The notes below the pieces were generated by a model, which searched no databases, was not told where the DNA came from, and worked only from the letters and a program-made list of their open reading frames with translations. Below are positions 1 through 7,814 of a DNA stretch of 64,000 nt, one piece after another (the first letter of the stretch is position 1; every line of letters begins with the position of its first letter). A program made the position numbers and the translations under genes. The stretch covers positions 62,001-126,000 of the forward strand of contig CAZHCW010000005.1 of NCBI GenBank assembly GCA_964531325.1, in the 5' to 3' direction. This stretch comes from UTCHB3 sp964531325. GTDB lineage: Bacteria; Bacteroidota; Ignavibacteria; Ignavibacteriales; Ignavibacteriaceae.

Positions 1-340
1 TATCCATAACTTTACAAATCTTTTCGGCATACATTTCTGAGAGTGATCCACCAAAAACTGTAAAATCCTGAGAAAAGATATATACAAGTCTGCCATCAAT
101 TGTTCCATAGCCCGTAACAACACCATCAGATAGATATTGTTGTTGATCGAGACCAAAATCGATACAACGATGTGATACAAACATGTCAAATTCTTCAAAA
201 CTACCGGGATCGAGAAGTAAGTCTATTCTCTCTCTTGCGGTCATTTTGCCTTTTTTATGCTGTGCTTCAATTCTTTTCACTCCACCGCCCAGGCGAGCCT
301 GGTTGCGGAGTTCCATCAATTCTTTAATTTTATTTTCCAT
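1..340 (-). CDS. Acyl-CoA carboxylase carboxyltransferase (beta) subunit, propionyl-CoA / methylmalonyl-CoA type, partial
   Basis: Only the first 113 codons are inside the window; the gene continues past the left edge. The N-terminus reads MENKIKELMELRNQ, then a KKGKMTARERIDLLLDPGSF segment and, near the edge, VYIFSQDFTVFGGSLSEMYA. These are the entry signatures of the biotin-dependent acyl-CoA carboxylase carboxyltransferase family (propionyl-CoA carboxylase beta, methylmalonyl-CoA decarboxylase alpha). Members move CO2 between carboxybiotin and an acyl-CoA. It lies 20 nt downstream of the methylmalonyl-CoA epimerase gene on the same strand, which supports a propionyl/methylmalonyl-CoA substrate over acetyl-CoA. 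Whether it works as a carboxylase or a sodium-pumping decarboxylase cannot be told from this fragment. Confidence 0.9.
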   Translation of the reverse strand, partial: MENKIKELMELRNQARLGGGVKRIEAQHKKGKMTARERIDLLLDPGSFEEFDMFVSHRCIDFGLDQQQYLSDGVVTGYGTIDGRLVYIFSQDFTVFGGSLSEMYAEKICKVMD

Positions 341-360
341 ATAACTCTCGGTATCCGAAT

Positions 361-771
361 TTAATTTTGAGGGTGTTCACAAAGTTCAGTGAGAACACCT
401 AAAGTTGATTTAGGGTGAAGAAAAGCAATATTTAGCCCTTCAGCACCTTTTCTCGGTTGTTTGTCAATAAGTGCAACTCCTTTTTCAGCAATATCATCCA
501 AACATTCTTGCAGTCCGGAGGAAGCAAAAGCGATGTGATGAATTCCGGGTCCTTTTTTTTCGATAAATTTAGCGACAGGTCCGTCGGGTGAGGTTGATTC
601 GAGGAGTTCAATTTTGGTCTGCCCAATTTGAAAGAAGGCGGTTTTAACTTTCTGATCTGCCACTTCTTCAATTTTGTAGCATTTCAGACCCAATATATTC
701 TCATAATATGCAATCGCATTTTCCATATTTTCTACTGCGATTCCAATGTGTTCTATGTGTGTTAGATTCAT
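361..771 (-). CDS. mce: Methylmalonyl-CoA epimerase
   Basis: A 136-residue single-domain protein of the vicinal-oxygen-chelate (glyoxalase) fold with two beta-alpha-beta-beta-beta modules. The first begins HIEHIGIAVENMENAIAYYE and the second begins GPGIHHIAFASSGLQECLDD. Expected metal ligands are visible as His8, His78/79 and Glu129 in LTEL. The enzyme interconverts the R and S forms of methylmalonyl-CoA between the carboxylase/decarboxylase and the B12-dependent mutase. It is the promoter-proximal gene of a pair with the carboxyltransferase 20 nt downstream. Length and motifs are normal for the family. Confidence 0.92.
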   Translation of the reverse strand: MNLTHIEHIGIAVENMENAIAYYENILGLKCYKIEEVADQKVKTAFFQIGQTKIELLESTSPDGPVAKFIEKKGPGIHHIAFASSGLQECLDDIAEKGVALIDKQPRKGAEGLNIAFLHPKSTLGVLTELCEHPQN

Positions 772-862
772 CTTTTTTGTCCAAAATATAATAAATCAAG
801 TTATAAAACATCGGAAAAAAATGACAAACTAACAAATATTTTTTACGATTATAAACAAAAAA

Positions 863-888
863 AAGCTGCCCCATTTCGGGAGCAGCTT
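863..888 (-). terminator. Rho-independent terminator
   Basis: Inverted repeat AAGCTGC / GCAGCTT with an internal CCC/GGG pairing. Read on the minus strand it is followed by a run of eight T, so it serves the long secreted-protein gene ending at 972. A near copy lies at 4255-4280. Confidence 0.85.
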
Positions 889-971
889 AATAAGATAATT
901 ATTTGTGTTTATCAAAGAACTTTCATGTGTTGCACATTCAGGCTTTTTGTAAAATCCATAAAATTACACTC

Positions 972-3900
972 TTATTTGAGGAGAACCATCCTTTTTGTGT
1001 CAACAAATCCTCCTGCAGTGATTCTGTAGAAATAAATTCCACTGGAAAGTCCTTTGCCATCAAAATTGAACGAATGTTTTCCTTTTTCATAATTACCCGA
1101 GGCAATAAGTGCAACTTCTTTTCCGGTTATGTCATATATTTTTAATGACACTTCAGAAGCAAAAGGAAGAGAGAATTCAATAACCGTTGACGGGTTAAAC
1201 GGATTTGGATAATTCTGTGAAAGTGAAAAGACATCGGGATTAAGAATCCTTTCGCCGTCACCGATTGATGTTGTTGGGGAATTATTAACATACATCCCAC
1301 CACCGGAAGTGAAAGCAATTATTGCCCCCGAAGTTGGATTGATGATTATCGAAGAAACATCAAGCCCTCCCATTCCCATATAGTTCCAATCATCTGTCAT
1401 GGCATCCTTGACACCGGAAGTAAGGCTAAACACTCCGGCTCCCCATCCACTCACAAAAACATTGTTTTGTGGATCAATTGTTATCCCATAAATATGGGTA
1501 GCAGTGAGGTTATTGTTGATTGCATACCAATTGCCACCATTATCCAAAGACCGATACACCCCGCCACCATAGGTTCCGGCGTATATTTTACCGTTGGCAC
1601 TTTGTCCAAGTGACCAAACAAATTGATATGAAAGAGTGGTTTTGGTCCAACTTGCACCATCGTCAACCGATTTATACAACCCGCCATTAAAAGTTCCGGC
1701 ATATAAATCACCATTAAGAGCCGTGAGCATGGCGGTTACCGCTGTTGCTTGTAATCCCTGGTTCGATTGTGTCCAGCTTGTCCCCCCGTTTTGGGAGATA
1801 TAAACACCTTCACCCCATGTACCGGCAAAAAGTGTGTTATTTTTAATAGTAATAGATCTGACATCTTTATTTGTCATTCCGGTTATATTCCAAGTGGCAC
1901 CATTGTCAACGGATTTAAAAACACCAAACTCGGTAGCTGCATAAATATCGTTTCCATGAATTTCGATATCCCAGAGGTAAGCAACATTCATGTCAGGGTT
2001 AATTCTGTTCCATGATACACCATTATCGGTTGATTTTAGAATCTTACCACCCCATGTTCCTGCAAGGATATTACCTGAATTGTCGTAAGTGGAAACCCAT
2101 ACCATGTCGGTTAATCCGGATGGTTGTGTTGGCTGCCAGTTAACATTTCCGGTTTGCCCCGGATCACCATAACCGGCAAGGGTGATAGTTGCGTCAGAAT
2201 AGTCATTTGTTGAGTCAAGATCAGCTTGATCCAAGGAAACAAGTTCTGCAGAATTTAGAATATCACGGGTAACAGGAAGAATTCCGTTAAAATAATTTGT
2301 CTGGTCAGGGGCACAATTAAACTGTCCCGAACCATACATTTCTTTTACTATTACCTGACCGTTTATTACTCCCGAAGGGAAATCCAAATGTGCTTTTGGA
2401 GCAAGAACTGATCCTCTTACATCTATAAAACTGATCGAAAGATCAAGAGCATCATGGAAATTGTAAATTACATTACTGTGGGCTGTCCCGTTTACGATTA
2501 CATCTCCCGACCATTTAACCCATGATGAATCGATGTTCACGAGAACTACTGCCCCATTTGGTGCATTTATTGTAAAATTGGTACAACTCGAAAGTGTTTT
2601 ACCCGAGATGTTAAATACATTTAAAAATGGATTAGACCCGTATAACTGAATTCCTGCACTGTTGTAAGTGATATTACCGGTTGTTGTATAAGCAGAAAGT
2701 GACACTGAAAGAGAATTCAGGTATGCTCCTGCAGCGGTAAAATTGATAATGCTGTCTTTTCTTACTGATCCGTCTATCACAGAGACCTGATTTATCGGCA
2801 GGTTCGAAACTCCACCATAAACCACATTCCCACCTGATACCAGACCACTTATAAACATCAGATTGTTACCAACTATTAACACATCTTCAGAACCACCCGA
2901 AGCAGGCAGCAGATCGCCAAGAGAATAATTTGCAAAATATGCATTACGCCCCACTGCAACTTTCCCTTCAGCATCCGCAGATGGTTGGGTCAGATCGCCG
3001 ATCGTAAAAATATTAAATTCTTTTGCAGGTCCCAGATCAAAGGCTGCCTGACTGACTGATTTTATAGAAACCTTGCCTTGAAGTGAAAGAGTTGCGGATT
3101 GGTTTAACCCAAGAGAGGAAATTTTCCACAATCCCGTCGCAGTATCGTATGTTCCTGCTGTGTTTGAATGACCCTGATAAACTAACCCCTGGGGTAAAAC
3201 ATCTTTAACTACAACATTGGTTGCAAGATCAGGTCCAAGATTTGTTGCGCGAATTGTAAAGTTTACAATTTCATTGTCCGATGGACTGGCGTTATCAACA
3301 GATTTTTCAATCTTAATGTCGGCAACAGTATTTCCTCCGGGGTTGCTGATGAAGGGAATGTTAACATAAGATACCCCGTTTACAGGGTTTGAAGTGGCAT
3401 AAAAAACCACATCATTAAAGTCCTCATCACCACCTCTGTCGCGGCGAATATCCTCGAACGCCATTACTATCCTGCCGGAGTTTAGATCATTTAATAATAT
3501 ATTGTGCTGACGCAATTCTGGATTTGTAACAGAATTTAATATTCTGTTTGAATAATTTATCCAGTTCCCCTGTGTAACATTTGGAGATCTGAAACCATCT
3601 GCAACAACAAACCAGCCTATTACTGTTCCGGGTTGAAATCTGCCAAGTTTTACTTTATTTCCGGCAACAAGCCCTCCACCCGAATTCTGTTCGGAAGAAT
3701 TTGGGAAAATCAGCGTCATGGTGTTGGCAATATCATTCACAGTCTGGGGAGGGGTGTTAACATTGTATGTATAGAATCCAAGAGCATTTTTATACCCGGC
3801 ACCCTCAAACACAAATGTAACCCATACATCAGATTCCGCCAATATATATAAATTGGTTTGAACTGTATCAGCAAGAAACTCCGGATGCGATTGCGGCAAT

Positions 3901-4088
3901 CTTACATACTCGGGGATTGTCGCCTTGATCCTGTCGAGCAACGACTGTTGAACCACATCATTAACAGGTTCAAGATAATTTGGTACCCCGGCTGAGTTCC
4001 AGCTACCTAAAGTTTTATATACAATTGTCTGCGCATTCAGTGATACGGCAAATAACAAAATTGTAGAGAGTAATATTATGTGTTTCAT
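972..4088 (-). CDS. Type IX-secreted multidomain surface protein (DUF4114, DUF11, choice-of-anchor A, BNR-like repeats, T9SS sorting domain)
   Basis: A 1038-residue exported protein. Residues 1-20 are a signal peptide (MKHIILLSTILLFAVSLNAQ). Near 205-230 is the DUF4114-type signature EDIRRDRGGDEDFNDVVFYA. About 257-340 is a DUF11-like Ig module (IKIEKSVDNASPSDNEIVNF, then VVVKDVLPQGL). About 345-600 matches the choice-of-anchor A pattern (FNIFTIGDL, EGKVAVGRNAYFANY). From about 660 to 945 come repeated STDNGxSW blades typical of BNR/sortilin-type propellers. The C-terminus has the type IX sorting module NYPNPFNPSTVIEF ending TKRMVLLK. A secreted or surface-attached adhesin-like role is inferred; no catalytic motif is visible. 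It is monocistronic, with terminators on both sides. Confidence 0.85.
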   Translation of the reverse strand: MKHIILLSTILLFAVSLNAQTIVYKTLGSWNSAGVPNYLEPVNDVVQQSLLDRIKATIPEYVRLPQSHPEFLADTVQTNLYILAESDVWVTFVFEGAGYKNALGFYTYNVNTPPQTVNDIANTMTLIFPNSSEQNSGGGLVAGNKVKLGRFQPGTVIGWFVVADGFRSPNVTQGNWINYSNRILNSVTNPELRQHNILLNDLNSGRIVMAFEDIRRDRGGDEDFNDVVFYATSNPVNGVSYVNIPFISNPGGNTVADIKIEKSVDNASPSDNEIVNFTIRATNLGPDLATNVVVKDVLPQGLVYQGHSNTAGTYDTATGLWKISSLGLNQSATLSLQGKVSIKSVSQAAFDLGPAKEFNIFTIGDLTQPSADAEGKVAVGRNAYFANYSLGDLLPASGGSEDVLIVGNNLMFISGLVSGGNVVYGGVSNLPINQVSVIDGSVRKDSIINFTAAGAYLNSLSVSLSAYTTTGNITYNSAGIQLYGSNPFLNVFNISGKTLSSCTNFTINAPNGAVVLVNIDSSWVKWSGDVIVNGTAHSNVIYNFHDALDLSISFIDVRGSVLAPKAHLDFPSGVINGQVIVKEMYGSGQFNCAPDQTNYFNGILPVTRDILNSAELVSLDQADLDSTNDYSDATITLAGYGDPGQTGNVNWQPTQPSGLTDMVWVSTYDNSGNILAGTWGGKILKSTDNGVSWNRINPDMNVAYLWDIEIHGNDIYAATEFGVFKSVDNGATWNITGMTNKDVRSITIKNNTLFAGTWGEGVYISQNGGTSWTQSNQGLQATAVTAMLTALNGDLYAGTFNGGLYKSVDDGASWTKTTLSYQFVWSLGQSANGKIYAGTYGGGVYRSLDNGGNWYAINNNLTATHIYGITIDPQNNVFVSGWGAGVFSLTSGVKDAMTDDWNYMGMGGLDVSSIIINPTSGAIIAFTSGGGMYVNNSPTTSIGDGERILNPDVFSLSQNYPNPFNPSTVIEFSLPFASEVSLKIYDITGKEVALIASGNYEKGKHSFNFDGKGLSSGIYFYRITAGGFVDTKRMVLLK

Positions 4089-4254
4089 TGTGTGTCTGTC
4101 CGCAAAAGATCTTAAAAAAATAACCTGTTCCCATTCAATCCAAAAAATGGATTATGGTCTCTGCTAAATTAACGATCTAACATCTTTAACGATGCAAAAT
4201 TCGGTATATTATACTTAATAGCCGTTGAACTGACACCCTGCACGGGTAAAAAAA

Positions 4255-4280
4255 AAGCTGCCCCCTTTCGGGAACAGCTT
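4255..4280 (-). terminator. Rho-independent terminator for the yceI-marR operon
   Basis: Stem AAGCTG / CAGCTT with CCCC/GGGA pairing inside, and a T run on the minus strand. It lies about 20 nt past the marR stop and is almost the same sequence as the hairpin at 863-888. Confidence 0.85.
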
Positions 4281-4300
4281 AATTAAAAGGATATAAAATT

Positions 4301-4750
4301 CTACCCTCGAAACTTGTCGAGAAGAGTATTTAACAAAACAGCTTCTTCCGTAGTCAGATTGTTTAATTCAGTATAAAACTTCTGTTCGTGAACATCAATT
4401 TTTTCAAGCAAATCCAACCCGGCCTGAGTAATCAGAATATCCACCCTTCGTCTGTCTATATTACAAACCTTGCGTGAAAGATAACCTTTATCAAGCAGTC
4501 TGTCCACAAGCCGTGAGGCATCCGACATTTTGTCGAGCATCCTCTCTTTAAGCAAATTAATGGTTGCAGGCGCAGGATATTGCCCTCTTAATATCCTTAG
4601 GATATTATATTGTTGGACAGTGAGACCAAATTCCTTCATCCACGGTGTAAATTTAGCTTCCATCCAGTTGGAGGTATAAATCAGATTAACAGCCGTCTTT
4701 TGGAACTCGTTTTTAAACTTTTTTTGTTTTATTTCGTCTTCTAAACGCAT
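4301..4750 (-). CDS. MarR-family transcriptional regulator
   Basis: A 149-residue winged-helix protein. After an N-terminal helix (KNEFQKTAVNLIYTSNWMEA) comes the MarR core: LTVQQYNILRILRGQYP, then a recognition-helix region MLDKMSDASRLVDRLLDKGY and a basic wing CNIDRRRVDILITQAG. The C-terminal helix completes the dimer interface. MarR proteins bind palindromic operators as dimers and are usually released by small phenolic or lipophilic ligands or by oxidation; a Cys at about residue 97 sits just before the wing. It starts 2 nt after the yceI gene, so the two are co-transcribed. Three TGTTNNAACA palindromes upstream of yceI are the likely autoregulatory operators. Confidence 0.9.
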   Translation of the reverse strand: MRLEDEIKQKKFKNEFQKTAVNLIYTSNWMEAKFTPWMKEFGLTVQQYNILRILRGQYPAPATINLLKERMLDKMSDASRLVDRLLDKGYLSRKVCNIDRRRVDILITQAGLDLLEKIDVHEQKFYTELNNLTTEEAVLLNTLLDKFRG

Positions 4751-4752
4751 TT

Positions 4753-5337
4753 TTACTTTTTAATGAGTGTTACATTTATGTTTAATGTTACATCGTCACC
4801 AACTACAAAACCACCACCATCAAGTGATTTGCTCCAGTTGATGCCATAGTCTTTTCTGTTAACTTTGCCTGTCAATTTGAATCCTGCTTTTGTGTTCCCC
4901 CATGGATCTTTTTTCACTCCACCAAAGGTACCATTAAGAGTAACAGATTTTGTTACACCTCTCATAGTTAAGTTTCCAACTAATTTATAGCTGTTTCCTT
5001 TAACTTTTTTCATTGAAGTACTCTTAAAAGTAAAATCAGGAAATTTTTGTGTATGAAAAAAGTCTTCGCTTCTTAAATGTTCGTCTCTTTTCGGCTCGTC
5101 GGTATCAACACTCGCTGCGTCCACTGTAAAACTTATCAACGCATCAACAAAATCTTCTTTTGCAGTGGTTACTGAACCATCAAATTTCTTGAAATAACCG
5201 GTTACATCGGTAATTAACATATAATCAACACTGAAACCAATTTTTGAATGGGTTTTGTCGAATGTCCATGATGACTGTGAAAATAGTGAGCCGGCAAAAA
5301 TGACAACAAGTGCTAATGTGAGAAATGATCTCTTCAT
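4753..5337 (-). CDS. YceI-family periplasmic lipid-binding protein
   Basis: A 194-residue exported protein: signal peptide MKRSFLTLALVVIFAGSLFSQ, then the YceI lipocalin-like barrel (WTFDKTHSKIGFSVDYMLIT near the start, KFPDFTFKSTSM in the middle, MRGVTKSVTLNGTFGG and RKDYGINWSK towards the end). Family members bind isoprenoid or other lipophilic molecules in the periplasm. I place the start at 5337, not at the ATG 12 nt further upstream, because a GGAG sits 6 nt before this ATG while the outer one has no ribosome-binding site. It is the first gene of a two-gene operon with a MarR regulator, an arrangement that suggests induction by a small lipophilic compound. Confidence 0.9.
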   Translation of the reverse strand: MKRSFLTLALVVIFAGSLFSQSSWTFDKTHSKIGFSVDYMLITDVTGYFKKFDGSVTTAKEDFVDALISFTVDAASVDTDEPKRDEHLRSEDFFHTQKFPDFTFKSTSMKKVKGNSYKLVGNLTMRGVTKSVTLNGTFGGVKKDPWGNTKAGFKLTGKVNRKDYGINWSKSLDGGGFVVGDDVTLNINVTLIKK

Positions 5338-5379
5338 TTGGTTCTCCATGTTATGGGTAATAATTAAATAAAATTGATA

Positions 5380-5495
5380 TGTTAATATATGTTAAAACAT
5401 TTAATGTTGCAACAACTATTTTCCATTTTTAATCTTTTTTTTGAATATCAACAGAAAATAATGTCAAAACTGAATCTCTGCTATGTGTTATAACA
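5380..5495 (-). promoter_or_regulatory. Candidate MarR operators: three TGTTNNAACA palindromes
   Basis: Upstream of yceI are TGTTAAAACA (5390-5399), TGTTGCAACA (5405-5414, a perfect palindrome) and TGTTATAACA (5486-5495, a perfect palindrome). There is also a half-matching TGTTAATATA at 5380-5389. The first two have centres 15 bp apart. Their position directly in front of a marR-containing operon makes autoregulation the simplest reading. No binding has been shown. Confidence 0.6.
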
Positions 5496-5514
5496 TTAAT
5501 TCCACTAAAAAAGT

Positions 5515-6423
5515 TCAATCGGAGATGAGAGCAGAGATAAACTCGATTGAACTGATATCTTCGAGTGAGGCTGCCCTTAGAAGACTATTAACCTTGGGTG
5601 AAACGAGGGAAACTCCACTCTTGTGCCGTGTAGAATATCGAACTCCCTGAAATTCAATTTCGAAGACCATTTCAGGTTTTACGGATATTACGGGACCAAA
5701 TTTCTCGATTGTATTGTTCTTAACAAAGGAAGAGACCTCCTCATCAAAGTAATTATCACCCCCGGAAACAATTTTTGTAAGAGTGACCAATCCGTCCCCT
5801 TTTTTTATTGCAAAGGAATATTCGACGCTTGCCCCCCTTCCATATTTTATATAAAGAAGTACCACAATTGCTTTATAAACTGGGGCACTCTCATATCGGG
5901 TTTCCTCACTGATTTCCTGATTAACTCCGGCTGAGATGTCGTGGCATTGTTTTAACAAAGCGGTGGCAATTTTTAGTCGGCTTCCCCCGGTAATCAGTTT
6001 AGTCAGGAAATATCTTTCATCATTTGAGACCGACTGAATTGCGGAGAATACATCCTCTATTTTCTTTGTGGGATCCAATTTTCGCAGTCGTTCAATTTCA
6101 GATAACCATGATGAGAGACTAATCTCCGGGTTTATTTTGGTTGGTTTTATAAGGAGCGAAATTACTTCTGCCCAGTCACCTGAGTGGCTGTGGCTTTCAT
6201 CGATCAACCATTGGGGAAGAGATGTCATTTGCGGAAGCAATATTTTTAGAGTTGACATGTCAATTAATCTTTTAGGGCGGTTACCCGAAAGAAAATCGAT
6301 CGATGATGTTATCTCTTCAGGAGATGTTACTTTAAAATAATCAATCAAAATATCCTTCCTCAATCTTTGGTCGGCGGTCTCCTCAAGTCTTCTGAAAAGT
6401 GTGGCAAATGCTTTCACGATCAA
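5515..6423 (-). CDS. ATP-dependent DNA ligase homologue lacking the adenylation domain
   Basis: A 302-residue protein resembling the bacterial ATP-dependent ligase encoded beside the ligase-associated exonuclease. Residues 1 to about 160 match the N-terminal DNA-binding domain, ending ERYFLTKLITGGSRLKIATA. Residues about 183-285 match the C-terminal OB-fold domain (VYKAIVVLLYIKYGRGASVE, VSSFVKNNTIEKFGP, RYSTRHKSGVSL). The roughly 200-residue nucleotidyltransferase domain that should lie between them, with the KxDG lysine, is replaced by a linker of about 20 residues. Family members are about 500 or more residues long. The reading frame is intact and overlaps the exonuclease gene by 4 nt, so this is an in-frame loss and not a frameshift. 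It probably binds DNA but cannot self-adenylate. No ligase-associated helicase follows it. Confidence 0.8.
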   Translation of the reverse strand: MIVKAFATLFRRLEETADQRLRKDILIDYFKVTSPEEITSSIDFLSGNRPKRLIDMSTLKILLPQMTSLPQWLIDESHSHSGDWAEVISLLIKPTKINPEISLSSWLSEIERLRKLDPTKKIEDVFSAIQSVSNDERYFLTKLITGGSRLKIATALLKQCHDISAGVNQEISEETRYESAPVYKAIVVLLYIKYGRGASVEYSFAIKKGDGLVTLTKIVSGGDNYFDEEVSSFVKNNTIEKFGPVISVKPEMVFEIEFQGVRYSTRHKSGVSLVSPKVNSLLRAASLEDISSIEFISALISD

Positions 6424-7427
6424 TACTCCCTGTTCAATTCATCGCCGAAGGATGTGGTCTCCAAAGGGGATGAATCATAACCAAGTTCCCGCAAATATCT
6501 TGAGAACTGTATTGTGAAACCGTGAGTTGGATATACTCTTTCGGCACCCGTTTCTTTTACTGCTTTCAACAATCCACTCCAGTCGGCATGATCTGAAAGG
6601 ACAAACCCTGTATCGATATCCCCAATTTTTCTCATCTTTTTAAGGAGCATCCAGCCTGAAGCAAATCCGGTGGAATATTTACCCGGAAAAGTACGCCAGT
6701 CGCCTGAGAGAGCCGATTGCGGTGCCAAAATTATAGCTCCGGCATCAGAGGGTTTCCCATCCCTGTCCCACACCTTCAATGTTTGTGGCAGTTTTATTCC
6801 GGCTTCTCGATAACAATTATTTATTTGATCAACCGAATCATGCACGATTATCGGTGCAATTGATGTATCAAGTGCACTTAAAATCCGCTGGGCTTTCCCC
6901 AGAGAGTAACAATAGAGAACGGAGGCAAGTCCCTTGTCCCTGTTTTGTCTCCACCAATCATTGATCTCTTTATAAACATTTTGTGGATCGATCCATTCAT
7001 ACAAAGGCAGTCCAAAAGTGCATTCAGGAATAAATGTATCACATTTTACCGGTTGGAAGAGCTCACATGTATCGTTTTTTGTTGTTCCAAAATCTCCCGT
7101 AAATAGAGTTACATTGCCTTTATATTCACAGCGAATTTGAGATGAACCAAGCAGATGCCCCGCAGGAAACAGAGAAACCCGAACACCATTTATCGTAAGA
7201 GATTCGCCATATTCAAGAGTTGAAAGGGATATGCCTCTCCCAAGACGGGTGCGGAGAATCCCGGCGGAATCTTTATGGGCAAGGTACTTTTTGGCAACTT
7301 TTCTGGCATGATCGCTGTGACCGTGCGAAATGATAGCCCGATCTACCGGTCCGTGAGGATCTATATGGAAATCACCAACGGGACAGTATAATCCTTGTGG
7401 TGTTGGGACTAATAAACTCCGCGACAA
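6420..7427 (-). CDS. Ligase-associated DNA exonuclease (metallo-beta-lactamase / SNM1-like fold)
   Basis: A 335-residue beta-CASP/MBL-type nuclease. It opens LLVPTPQGLYCPVGDFHIDP and carries the metal-binding HxHxDH motif as His35-Gly-His37-Ser-Asp39-His40. Further motifs are AGHLLGSSQIRCEY, TGDFG, and a late LSDHADWSGLLKAV with PTHGF near the C-terminus. Proteins of this family are encoded next to an ATP-dependent ligase and process DNA ends during repair. Here the ligase partner overlaps by 4 nt. The exonuclease keeps all visible catalytic residues although the ligase has lost its catalytic domain, so the pair may survive as an end-processing module. Confidence 0.88.
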   Translation of the reverse strand: MSRSLLVPTPQGLYCPVGDFHIDPHGPVDRAIISHGHSDHARKVAKKYLAHKDSAGILRTRLGRGISLSTLEYGESLTINGVRVSLFPAGHLLGSSQIRCEYKGNVTLFTGDFGTTKNDTCELFQPVKCDTFIPECTFGLPLYEWIDPQNVYKEINDWWRQNRDKGLASVLYCYSLGKAQRILSALDTSIAPIIVHDSVDQINNCYREAGIKLPQTLKVWDRDGKPSDAGAIILAPQSALSGDWRTFPGKYSTGFASGWMLLKKMRKIGDIDTGFVLSDHADWSGLLKAVKETGAERVYPTHGFTIQFSRYLRELGYDSSPLETTSFGDELNREY

Positions 7428-7814
7428 ACTTTTCCTTATTTATTCAAAATCAAAAAATATGAAATTAAGGGGTAATGAGTCAAGGTTTTTTCAGGGAAAG
7501 GAGATTTTTAGTGAACGCAGATACACGCAGATTAAACGGATTTACGCAGAGAGGGATTTTTTAATAGTTCCACGGATATCACGGATTTAACACTGATTTC
7601 CACGGATGAATTTAGGATTTTTTCTTTGCGGGCTTGGCGATCTCTGCGGTTTAACTCATAACTCCCTCTGTGTCCTCCGTGTACTCGGTGGTTTAAACTC
7701 CCTCTTTGCGTCCTCTGCGACCTTTACGGTTTAATTCGCCCACTCCTCAAATTTTCACCAATTTCAGAAATAAAGAAAAGATTATATTTCAAAACAGATT
7801 TTTTATTAATTGAA
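7428..7814. repeat. Gene-free stretch filled with degenerate dispersed repeats
   Basis: The 387 nt between the divergent exonuclease and nuclease genes hold no convincing ORF. From about 7509 to 7738 the sequence is a mosaic of short motifs: GCAGATACACGCAGATTAAA, CCACGGATATCACGGATTTA, CTCTGTGTCCTCCGTGTACT. Related tracts recur in at least six other places in the window. Positions 7513-7607 have a closely matching inverted copy at 10348-10440. The last 75 nt before the nuclease start are AT-rich and presumably hold its promoter. Confidence 0.75.

Noticed and set aside
5515..6423. A frameshift hiding the missing ligase domain
   Set aside because: The exonuclease and ligase genes overlap by 4 nt and all 302 codons fit the two flanking domains, so there is no room for a hidden adenylation domain in another frame.
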